Positions 1-4,930 of a stretch of DNA of 9,082 bases are shown piece by piece. The DNA comes from Chloroflexota bacterium (GTDB lineage: Bacteria; Chloroflexota; Anaerolineae; Anaerolineales; Villigracilaceae). The stretch is from positions 1-9,082 of the forward strand of contig JAJYOO010000070.1 in the NCBI GenBank assembly GCA_021796155.1, read 5' to 3'. The notes beneath the pieces are model-generated. The model worked only from the letters and a program-made list of their open reading frames with translations, was not told where the DNA came from and ran no database searches. Each line of letters opens with the position of its first letter. Position 1 is the stretch's first letter. Made by a program: the position numbers and the translations under genes.

Positions 1-22
1 CTCAGTCTCTTCCAAATCGGCT

Positions 23-1174
23 TTATACCGGAAGCGCAAATGAAATCTTTGTCCCTTTGCCCGCTTCGCTTTCGGCTTTGATCTCACCGCCATGCGCCTC
101 GACAATAACCTTCGCGATGGACAAGCCCAACCCCATGCCGCGCGAATCAGCGGATTTATAGAAGCGGTCGAAGACGTGCGGTAAATCTTCGGACGCAATA
201 CCGGGACCGCTATCTTCGACAAAGATCACCGCGCGTCTTTCTGGACCGGAAACGGATTCCGTTAAACCAATTTTGACCACGCCCCCGCGCGGCGAATAAC
301 GCAGCGCATTCGACAATAAATTTGTCAGCACCTGACGAATGCGTTCAGGATCAACTTCAAGCGACAGCTCGTTCTTATCCAGCGACGATTCGATCTTCAA
401 ACCAGACGCGTCCGCTTGCGATTGAAACGCGGCAACCGTTTCACGGATCAAAGCAACCGAGTCGGTCGGCTCGCGTTTTAGCTGGAGCGCACCGCTCTCT
501 GCCAGACTCAAAGTCCGCAGATCTTCAACCAGACGCGAAAGGACCTGTGTCTCTTCCAAAACGGATTTCATACGCGCTTCGTCAGCAGGATACATTCCAT
601 CCAAAATGCCTTCGATGTTGCCGCGGATGATCGTTAGCGGTGTGCGTAGTTCGTGCGAAACATCCGCCAACATGGCACGGCGCTGCTGATCGTTGATTTG
701 CAATCGTTCGGCCATTGAGTTAAACGCGCGCGTCAACGAACGGACTTCGGGTGGACCTTTTTCATCCACGCGCGCGGAATAATCGCCATCCGCTACACGA
801 TGAGACGCGCTCAATAATCCGTCCAGCGGAACAGACATTCGCCGCAGATTCATTCCTGCCAGTGCGACCATTGCAATGACAAAAGCCAGGAAAACGCCGC
901 CCAACGGCAACAGCCATTGAAATTGACTAAGAGAAAGATGGATAATGCCAAAGGCATTAAGGATCAAGCCGACGATTACGACAAAAAGGATGAAGCCGAA
1001 CAAATTGAAGACCGCGAACACACAGCCCAACCTGCGCAGGAACGGATTGCGTCCACGCCAGTTGCGCCAGGGACGCCGCCTTGGAGGCCATTCTTCGTTC
1101 TCAGGCCACCACGGCGGACGGTGCCCCTCCCAAAATTGTTGACTTCGCAAAGAGCGATTAGATCGGCTTTTCAT
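23..1174 (-). CDS. Sensor histidine kinase of a two-component system (HAMP-HisKA-HATPase), no sizeable extracytoplasmic domain
   Basis: Membrane histidine kinase of 383 residues that autophosphorylates on a His and passes the phosphate to a response regulator. Seen in the protein: a Trp/Pro/Arg-rich cytoplasmic N-terminus (about 14-48), two membrane segments (about 49-78 and 86-107) joined by a loop of only a few residues, a HAMP-like linker (about 108-160), the phosphoacceptor H174 in DVSHELRTPL, the N box at 281-294 (N285, N289), the G1 box DSGPGI at 321-326, the F box FDRFYK at 335-340 and the G2 box GMGLGLS at 346-352. All catalytic boxes are intact. With no sensor domain outside the membrane, it probably responds to membrane state or to a membrane partner. 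The likely partner regulator is encoded at 2021-2707, two genes upstream. No clear SD precedes the ATG, but a TATACT box lies 6 bases upstream. BaeS/CpxA-like in domain logic; the stimulus is unknown. Confidence 0.95.
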   Translation of the reverse strand: MKSRSNRSLRSQQFWEGHRPPWWPENEEWPPRRRPWRNWRGRNPFLRRLGCVFAVFNLFGFILFVVIVGLILNAFGIIHLSLSQFQWLLPLGGVFLAFVIAMVALAGMNLRRMSVPLDGLLSASHRVADGDYSARVDEKGPPEVRSLTRAFNSMAERLQINDQQRRAMLADVSHELRTPLTIIRGNIEGILDGMYPADEARMKSVLEETQVLSRLVEDLRTLSLAESGALQLKREPTDSVALIRETVAAFQSQADASGLKIESSLDKNELSLEVDPERIRQVLTNLLSNALRYSPRGGVVKIGLTESVSGPERRAVIFVEDSGPGIASEDLPHVFDRFYKSADSRGMGLGLSIAKVIVEAHGGEIKAESEAGKGTKISFALPV

Positions 1175-1180
1175 ATTTCA

Positions 1181-1186
1181 AGTATA
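1181..1186 (-). promoter_or_regulatory. Possible -10 box (TATACT) just upstream of the kinase start
   Basis: On the minus strand TATACT ends 6 bases before the kinase ATG, so transcription would begin at or next to the start codon, giving a leaderless mRNA. This fits the absence of an SD. No TTGACA-like -35 hexamer is seen at 17-18 bases. A single hexamer is weak evidence. Confidence 0.25.
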
Positions 1187-1194
1187 TGGTAAGC

Positions 1195-1243
1195 GATAAT
1201 TCGATATTCGATAACCGAGGCTCAAACATCGAATCGAATTATC
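1195..1243. repeat. Inverted repeat (hairpin) between methyltransferase and kinase genes
   Basis: The 11-base arms at 1195-1205 (GATAATTCGAT) and 1233-1243 (ATCGAATTATC) are exact reverse complements. Allowing a 2-base bulge, the pairing continues inward by about five more bases (TCGAT/ATCGA). The right arm overlaps the TGA stop of the methyltransferase gene. On the minus strand the hairpin is followed by GCTTACC rather than a T run, so it is not a textbook intrinsic terminator. It could be an mRNA processing or stability element, or a scar at the border of an inserted segment. Confidence 0.6.
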
Positions 1244-1877
1244 ATTTTTCTCCAATGTGAATAGCTTGATGCCAGTCCGTCTTTACCGAAGAATACTTTA
1301 GCCCTGCCTGCTCGAATAACTGCCGAAATTCTTTCGTGCTGTACATTTTTACATGTTCAGGCTCGATCAACTTAGCTATTACATCCCAAAATTTTATGAT
1401 CCATGAGTCGGCAAGCGGATCAAGAATATACAACTTCCCACCGCTTTCCAGAAGCCGAGCCATTTCCTTCAAAGCTTTATCGGGATGGAGATAATGGTGA
1501 AAGGAGTTGGTGCAAATGATAATATCGAAGAAATTATCATCCAGCGGAATCGATTCGGAATTGGCCTGCAGAAAACGAAAATTATCTTTTCCGCTAAAGT
1601 TGCTTTTTGCTTTCTCGATCATTTTAGAAGACAGGTCCACGCCGTAAAACAAACCTTTATTTTCAACCAGTTTTGCGACTTGCCCGACTGCCCAACCGGT
1701 CCCGCAGCCGATGTCTAAAAAATGAACGTTCGATTGGACATTCAAAAGAGCAATTACTTTACCTTGGGCCGCTCTTAGAAATCTGGATCGCCGACTGTTG
1801 TTATCAAGTGTGCCTGCTTCCGCCCATTGATCCCACATGGCTTCGTTCATTTGAGTGTGTTTGGTTTCGTCTTTCAT
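1242..1877 (-). CDS. Class I SAM-dependent methyltransferase (Methyltransf_11 type)
   Basis: Soluble protein of 211 residues with a Rossmann-like SAM-binding fold. Motif I is FLDIGCGTGWA at 53-63, the acidic residue that would hold the SAM ribose is D81 in GVDLSS, motif IV is FDIIICTNSFHHY at 117-129, and a post-motif strand GGKLYILDP lies at 146-154. This layout matches the UbiE/BioC-like small-molecule methyltransferases, but the acceptor cannot be read from the sequence. A good SD (AAAGGA, 1884-1889) stands 6 bases before the ATG. It lies between the response regulator and kinase genes, an unusual place. It is visibly richer in A and T than both, with an inverted repeat at its 3' end and a palindromic repeat at its 5' side. 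I infer it was inserted into an older regulator-kinase pair. The methyltransferase call is secure; the role is not. Confidence 0.92.
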   Translation of the reverse strand: MKDETKHTQMNEAMWDQWAEAGTLDNNSRRSRFLRAAQGKVIALLNVQSNVHFLDIGCGTGWAVGQVAKLVENKGLFYGVDLSSKMIEKAKSNFSGKDNFRFLQANSESIPLDDNFFDIIICTNSFHHYLHPDKALKEMARLLESGGKLYILDPLADSWIIKFWDVIAKLIEPEHVKMYSTKEFRQLFEQAGLKYSSVKTDWHQAIHIGEK

Positions 1878-1910
1878 TCTTTATCCTTTAGTTTTAAATG
1901 TACTTCAAAG

Positions 1911-2014
1911 TGTCACTCTGAGCGAACACGAAGGATCTCGTTCTTCTGTCTTCAAAAGCGAGATGCTCGCCAAAGGCACGCTTCGCGGTCGTCGCTACAC
2001 TCCTCAACATGACA
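1911..2014. repeat. Imperfect palindromic intergenic repeat (MITE- or REP-like)
   Basis: This element fills most of the 143-base gap between the response regulator stop and the methyltransferase start. Its ends resemble terminal inverted repeats: TGTCACTCTGAG at 1911-1922 against the reverse complement of 2003-2014, TGTCATGTTGAG, 9 of 12 matching. An inner stem pairs ATCTCG (1935-1940) with CGAGAT (1959-1964). It encodes no credible protein. A TGTCA(C/T)-T-TGAG... border followed by GGATCTCG is a style I recall from dispersed repeats in Chloroflexota genomes. That resemblance is from memory and not tested here. It may also end regulator transcripts. Confidence 0.6.
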
Positions 2015-2020
2015 TGATTC

Positions 2021-2707
2021 CTATTTATCCGCAAATTTATAACCGACGCCGTAGACCGTAAGAACATATTTCGGCTCGCTCGGCTTGACTTCGATCTTGC
2101 GGCGGATATTCTTGATATGCGCGTCAATGGCGCGTTCATACGATTCAAATGCCACGCCGTGAATGGCATCGAGGAGTTGAGCGCGTGTGAAAACGCGTCC
2201 GGGTTGACGCACCAGCGTGGCGAGCAATTCAAATTCAGTCGGAGTCAGCTCCTCGAGGTCGCGTCCGCTCGCGGTCACGCGCAGACGCGGTACATCGAGG
2301 GTCAAGTCCGCGACGCGGACCACATCCGTCGCGGCGGTTGTCGCGTTTTCGATCCGACGAAAAACAACACGCACACGCGCCACCAATTCTTTCGGGCTGA
2401 ACGGTTTCGTGATGTAATCGTCCGCACCGAGTTCGAGGCCGACAAGTTTATCCGATTCCTCCGAACGAGCCGTCAGCATGATGATCGGTGCATTGGACGC
2501 TTTGCGATATTCGCGTGTGAAATCGAGGCCGTCCATTTGCGGCAGGCCGAGATCGAGGACGATCAAATCGGGCTTCTCGGTTTTCGCAAGCGAAAGCGCA
2601 GACTTGCCATCATGCGCCACGCGGACGCCGAAGCCCGCGCCTTCGAGATAATCGCGCACGAGTTGGGTAATCTTGGGTTCGTCATCAACAACCAAAATTG
2701 TTTTCAT
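2021..2707 (-). CDS. OmpR/PhoB-family response regulator
   Basis: Response regulator of 228 residues: receiver domain (about 1-118) followed by a winged-helix DNA-binding domain (about 128-226). The receiver shows the acidic pair D8/D9, the phosphoacceptor D52 in IVLDLGLPQMDG, T79 and K101 (DDYITKPF), all the residues needed for phosphorylation-driven switching. The C-terminal domain has the family signatures LTPTEFELLATL (154-165), the recognition-helix region ERAIDAHIKNIRRKIE (191-206) and the wing YVLTVYGVGYKF. It should act as a dimeric transcription factor, presumably phosphorylated by the kinase encoded at 23-1174. The start lies 21 bases after the stop of the upstream membrane methyltransferase gene, so read-through is likely. 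There is no SD, but TATAAT sits 9 bases upstream, so an internal promoter is possible. Base composition matches the kinase gene, not the methyltransferase gene between them. Confidence 0.96.
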   Translation of the reverse strand: MKTILVVDDEPKITQLVRDYLEGAGFGVRVAHDGKSALSLAKTEKPDLIVLDLGLPQMDGLDFTREYRKASNAPIIMLTARSEESDKLVGLELGADDYITKPFSPKELVARVRVVFRRIENATTAATDVVRVADLTLDVPRLRVTASGRDLEELTPTEFELLATLVRQPGRVFTRAQLLDAIHGVAFESYERAIDAHIKNIRRKIEVKPSEPKYVLTVYGVGYKFADK

Positions 2708-2716
2708 TGTAGATGA

Positions 2717-2722
2717 ATTATA
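2717..2722 (-). promoter_or_regulatory. Possible -10 box (TATAAT) upstream of the response regulator
   Basis: A perfect TATAAT on the minus strand ends 9 bases before the regulator ATG, which lacks an SD. Start-site geometry would leave a leader of only two or three bases. There is no recognisable -35 hexamer at 17 bases. Together with the similar TATACT before the kinase it hints at near-leaderless internal promoters, but chance is not excluded. Confidence 0.3.
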
Positions 2723-2728
2723 ACGTTC

Positions 2729-3172
2729 CTACAGCCAGCGCCGCGTGCGCATTTGATAGGCCGCGTATTCCTTTCCAAACACTGCGATCAAGCATTTTTC
2801 TTCGGGCGCGATGTACCATCGCTCGACAAGAAAAACATACACAAGGATGCCGAGAAGAGGCGAAATTGCTCCAAGCGCCAGCCATGCGCCAATTAGCATC
2901 AATGCAAAACTGAGATACATGGGATTCCGACTGTATTTGAACCAGCCATCGGTCACTAATTTCGAGGCTGTTCCTTGAGGATCAACGGTCGTATGATTTT
3001 TTCTGAACTGACTTTCGGCTTCAATGCCCAGCACAAGCCCAAAGACAACAAATCCAATTCCAAGAATAAGAAGCAGCCAGTTTGAAATCAATCCTAATGG
3101 AATAAGCCAGCGCAAGGCAACCATGCCAAGCAAACAGAGTAATGTAAAGGTTGGAGGAGTCGGTCTGCTCAT
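2729..3172 (-). CDS. Isoprenylcysteine carboxyl methyltransferase / phospholipid methyltransferase family membrane protein
   Basis: Integral membrane protein of 147 residues with about four hydrophobic segments (about 9-25, 30-50, 84-101, 103-118). The C-terminal half carries the ICMT/PEMT-family pattern: FRKNHTTVDP (56-65), the SAM-binding stretch LVTDGWFKYSRNPMYL (72-87) with its RNPMY core, then PEEKCLIAVFG (123-133) and EYAAYQ near the end. Bacterial members methylate small lipophilic substrates or are of unknown substrate, since bacteria lack prenylated CaaX proteins; the substrate here is unknown. Its ATG overlaps the stop of the upstream reductase gene by four bases (ATGA), and there is only a weak SD, so translation is probably coupled. 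The response regulator gene follows after 21 bases. The family call is strong, the reaction on a particular substrate is not. Confidence 0.88.
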   Translation of the reverse strand: MSRPTPPTFTLLCLLGMVALRWLIPLGLISNWLLLILGIGFVVFGLVLGIEAESQFRKNHTTVDPQGTASKLVTDGWFKYSRNPMYLSFALMLIGAWLALGAISPLLGILVYVFLVERWYIAPEEKCLIAVFGKEYAAYQMRTRRWL

Positions 3173-3657
3173 GCCTGCTCACATTCAAGATGCCAGCGAA
3201 CGATTCTGAATCCGTAATTGACCGCGGTTTCAAGACGGTTACGATCCAATCGTCCATCGGAATCTTTTGGAATACCGACGAAAGCTTGCACGCCGGGATT
3301 TGCATCCATCATAACCAAAAGCAAACATTCGATCTCATCAGGATTTTTGACAAGCTCAGGCTTCGCCGTGACATCCTGTCCGCGTAAGCGAATCTGCACT
3401 GGCTCGCCATCTTGCAGATTCGACTTCCATTTGCCGCCGCCGGGAGTTAATAATGTATTGCCTTGTTGAATGTAACTCACAGGCTGCTTATAAATTTTTC
3501 CAGTCTTACGACCAGTGAATGTGATCAGCATCAACCGTCCGCTCAACGGAGTCGAAAAAGGCAAACGCAAAATCAATCGCATCGGGCCGTTGAACACAGA
3601 CATGACGCGGGCTTGGATTCGCCGGTGAAGCGGACGCGTAGGTTTTGTTTCAGGCAT
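3169..3657 (-). CDS. Deazaflavin (F420)-dependent nitroreductase-family protein (DUF385/Ddn-like)
   Basis: Small protein of 162 residues with the split beta-barrel fold expected of the deazaflavin-dependent nitroreductase family. Key stretches are LMLITFTGRKTGKIYKQPV (about 42-60), YIQQGNTLLTPGG (62-74) and WKSNLQDGEPVQIRLRGQ (77-94), which match the family's TGRKSG...P..Y...G...-GG...W..NL pattern. Known members bind F420H2 and reduce lipophilic quinones or nitro compounds; others bind heme or FAD, so the cofactor is inferred. The open frame reaches a GTG at 3675, but only the ATG at 3657 has an SD (GAAGG, 5 bases away), so I start there. The N-terminus (residues 12-34) is basic and amphipathic or hydrophobic and could touch the membrane. 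It overlaps the downstream membrane methyltransferase gene by four bases, and the upstream DUF2269-like gene ends 42 bases away, so the three are likely cotranscribed. Confidence 0.85.
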   Translation of the reverse strand: MPETKPTRPLHRRIQARVMSVFNGPMRLILRLPFSTPLSGRLMLITFTGRKTGKIYKQPVSYIQQGNTLLTPGGGKWKSNLQDGEPVQIRLRGQDVTAKPELVKNPDEIECLLLVMMDANPGVQAFVGIPKDSDGRLDRNRLETAVNYGFRIVRWHLECEQA

Positions 3658-3699
3658 GATGACCTTCGTTCGCACAAACTATTTTTGCAGGCAAGGTTC

Positions 3700-4251
3700 T
3701 CAACTCGTTTGACGACGCATCAGCCGCAATGCGGGCAAAGCCACTATAAATCCAAGAATGATCGCCACGAACAAAGTGATCAGCGAGCCAATGAGATCAG
3801 GCTTGACCGTCATCAGGAAAACGATGCCCAAAGCAATGGCAGTCCGAACTTGCATCGAGATCGAGAACAGCGGATCGTTCAACCGTTGGCGCAAAGCGGA
3901 AGACATCGCTCCGCTTTCTTTTGCCATCATCTGGCCGATCGCTCCCATCCGCGGACCCGCGACGGCTCCGCCAATTACAGCGATCAACACCATCGAGATC
4001 AATGCCATGATGATCCACGCGGTCCAACCTAACGTTGTAGCCATCATGTAAAAACCAGAAAGAAGAATCAGGATCATCGAGAGCGGACCAAGTCGCCGCA
4101 GCCATGAAAAAACGTTTAGCCATTCACGGGCCGGCTCGACGAGCGTTGAGCGTCGCAGGGACATCAGACTCGCCTGCTCCAAACCAACCGCCACAAAATA
4201 GATTATGGCTCCAACGATATGCAAGAACAAAGCAATCGAATAAGTTGTCAT
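3700..4251 (-). CDS. Multi-pass membrane protein, DUF2269-like
   Basis: Integral membrane protein of 183 residues with about five hydrophobic helices (about 5-24, 54-72, 76-98, 133-149, 152-175). The first helix carries LFLHIVGAIIYFVAVGLE, the 'LH-hGA-hhhhG' pattern common to DUF2269 and related small membrane families, where the early His may sit near a heme or metal; that role is inference. Short cytoplasmic loops are rich in Arg. No enzymatic motif is seen. The start is firm: AAAGGAG (4259-4265) lies 7 bases before the ATG. It is followed by the reductase gene and preceded, across a hairpin, by the small His-rich membrane protein gene. A membrane protein beside a quinone- or F420-type reductase suggests a membrane redox role, but this cannot be shown here. 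Confidence 0.75.
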   Translation of the reverse strand: MTTYSIALFLHIVGAIIYFVAVGLEQASLMSLRRSTLVEPAREWLNVFSWLRRLGPLSMILILLSGFYMMATTLGWTAWIIMALISMVLIAVIGGAVAGPRMGAIGQMMAKESGAMSSALRQRLNDPLFSISMQVRTAIALGIVFLMTVKPDLIGSLITLFVAIILGFIVALPALRLMRRQTS

Positions 4252-4306
4252 GGTAAATCTCCTTTGTATAAAGCTACATGCACAAAACTAAAATTTGAAA
4301 AGAAGC

Positions 4307-4349
4307 GACAAGGCGCTTCCCCATTTTGCGACAGAGAAAGCGCCTCGTC
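4307..4349 (-). terminator. Hairpin with T-rich trail after the small membrane protein gene (terminator or attenuator)
   Basis: The arms at 4307-4318 (GACAAGGCGCTT) and 4338-4349 (AAGCGCCTCGTC) pair over 12 bases with one mismatch. On the minus strand the hairpin is followed by CTTCTTTTCAAATTTT, a broken T run typical of a moderate intrinsic terminator. It begins 22 bases after the stop of the small membrane protein gene and lies before the DUF2269-like gene, so it could reduce expression of the downstream genes relative to the first one. Confidence 0.6.
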
Positions 4350-4370
4350 TTTGCGAATCACGGCTTGTCG

Positions 4371-4790
4371 TTATTTCTGTTCGTCAGGCTGTTTGCCGTG
4401 CAATCGGTCGTGCATTTCCTTAAACATCGGCGGGACACCTTCTTCTGTCCAACCGTGACGCCAGGCATGACGATGTCCCATTGGTCCAAACCAGCCCGGT
4501 CCCCAGAACATGAAACGCATTGCGCGGAAAGCGATGAAAACCAGGAGCAACGCGATCAGCGGGCCAAAGCATCCAAAGCCAAATCCGAAGAATGGGAAAG
4601 CATGCCAGGGCATTCCATATCCGTAATACGGATATGGCGCAGGCGCAGTAATCTGACCGTTCGGCGCCTGGACTGTGATCGGCGAGCCATGGACAACGCC
4701 AGCTTGATAGGCGAAGAAAGCGATGCCCGCAAGCGCAGCCAACAAGACCAACGCGGCAACAACACGTAAAACAATCTTAGTTCCGTTCAT
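4371..4790 (-). CDS. Small membrane protein rich in aromatic residues and His
   Basis: Protein of 139 residues, first gene of the minus-strand cluster. It has an N-terminal membrane segment (about 6-30, possibly an uncleaved signal anchor), a Pro/Tyr/Gly/Phe-rich stretch (PYPYYGYGMPWHAFPFFGFG, about 52-71), a second membrane segment (about 73-91), and a hydrophilic tail with FWGPGWFGPMGHRHAWRHGW, then GVPPMFKEMHDRLHG. The His cluster could bind a metal, but that is inference. The GVPP-F-E-H-R-HG ending resembles, from memory, small membrane proteins encoded beside regulator-kinase pairs in Chloroflexota and Actinobacteria. The frame can be extended to GTG at 4796, but that codon lies within the SD (AAAGGAG, 4796-4802), which sits 5 bases before ATG 4790, so I use the ATG. 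No known function; a sensor accessory or stress-induced target of the downstream regulator is plausible. Confidence 0.75.
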   Translation of the reverse strand: MNGTKIVLRVVAALVLLAALAGIAFFAYQAGVVHGSPITVQAPNGQITAPAPYPYYGYGMPWHAFPFFGFGFGCFGPLIALLLVFIAFRAMRFMFWGPGWFGPMGHRHAWRHGWTEEGVPPMFKEMHDRLHGKQPDEQK

Positions 4791-4930
4791 TTTCACTCCT
4801 TTGTGTGAACTTATGAACGGCAGTATAGGATTCAGTTGTGAATTGAGTATGAAGAGAGGAGGGAGAAAAAGTGTTAGACTATAATAAATCGCAATTTGCT
4901 GATACTAATTGCAGTTAATAGGAGGTGAAC
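4791..4930. promoter_or_regulatory. Divergent intergenic region with promoters for both directions
   Basis: This AT-rich gap separates the divergent starts at 4790 (minus) and 4931 (plus). On the plus strand TATAAT occurs at 4880-4885, and on the minus strand TATACT is read at about 4823-4828. Neither has a clear TTGACA at the proper distance, so the exact promoters are uncertain. The purine-rich run at 4851-4870 (GAAGAGAGGAGGGAGAAAAA with surroundings) is notable and could be a regulator site. No convincing direct repeats for an OmpR-type operator were found by eye. Confidence 0.4.
4920..4927 (+). promoter_or_regulatory. Strong Shine-Dalgarno of the lipoprotein gene
   Basis: AGGAGGTG is a full match to the anti-SD of 16S rRNA. 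Its AGGAGG core lies 5 bases before ATG 4931. The GTG at 4925-4927, which would give a frame two codons longer, is part of this SD and therefore cannot be the start. Confidence 0.9.

Noticed and set aside
1894..2232. 112-residue minus-strand open frame across the regulator 3' end and the palindromic repeat
   Set aside because: It overlaps the regulator in another frame and its tail is translated repeat; no SD and no family features.
2117..2716. 199-residue plus-strand open frame opposite the response regulator
   Set aside because: The minus strand has an intact OmpR-type regulator with all key residues over the same bases; this frame is its antisense shadow.
3463..4032. 189-residue plus-strand open frame
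   Set aside because: It is antisense to the DUF2269-like and reductase genes, is rich in His, Gln, Arg and Ser as expected for a shadow frame, and has no family motif or SD.
4925..4927. GTG start for the lipoprotein gene
   Set aside because: It lies inside the AGGAGGTG Shine-Dalgarno sequence; ATG 4931 has ideal spacing.
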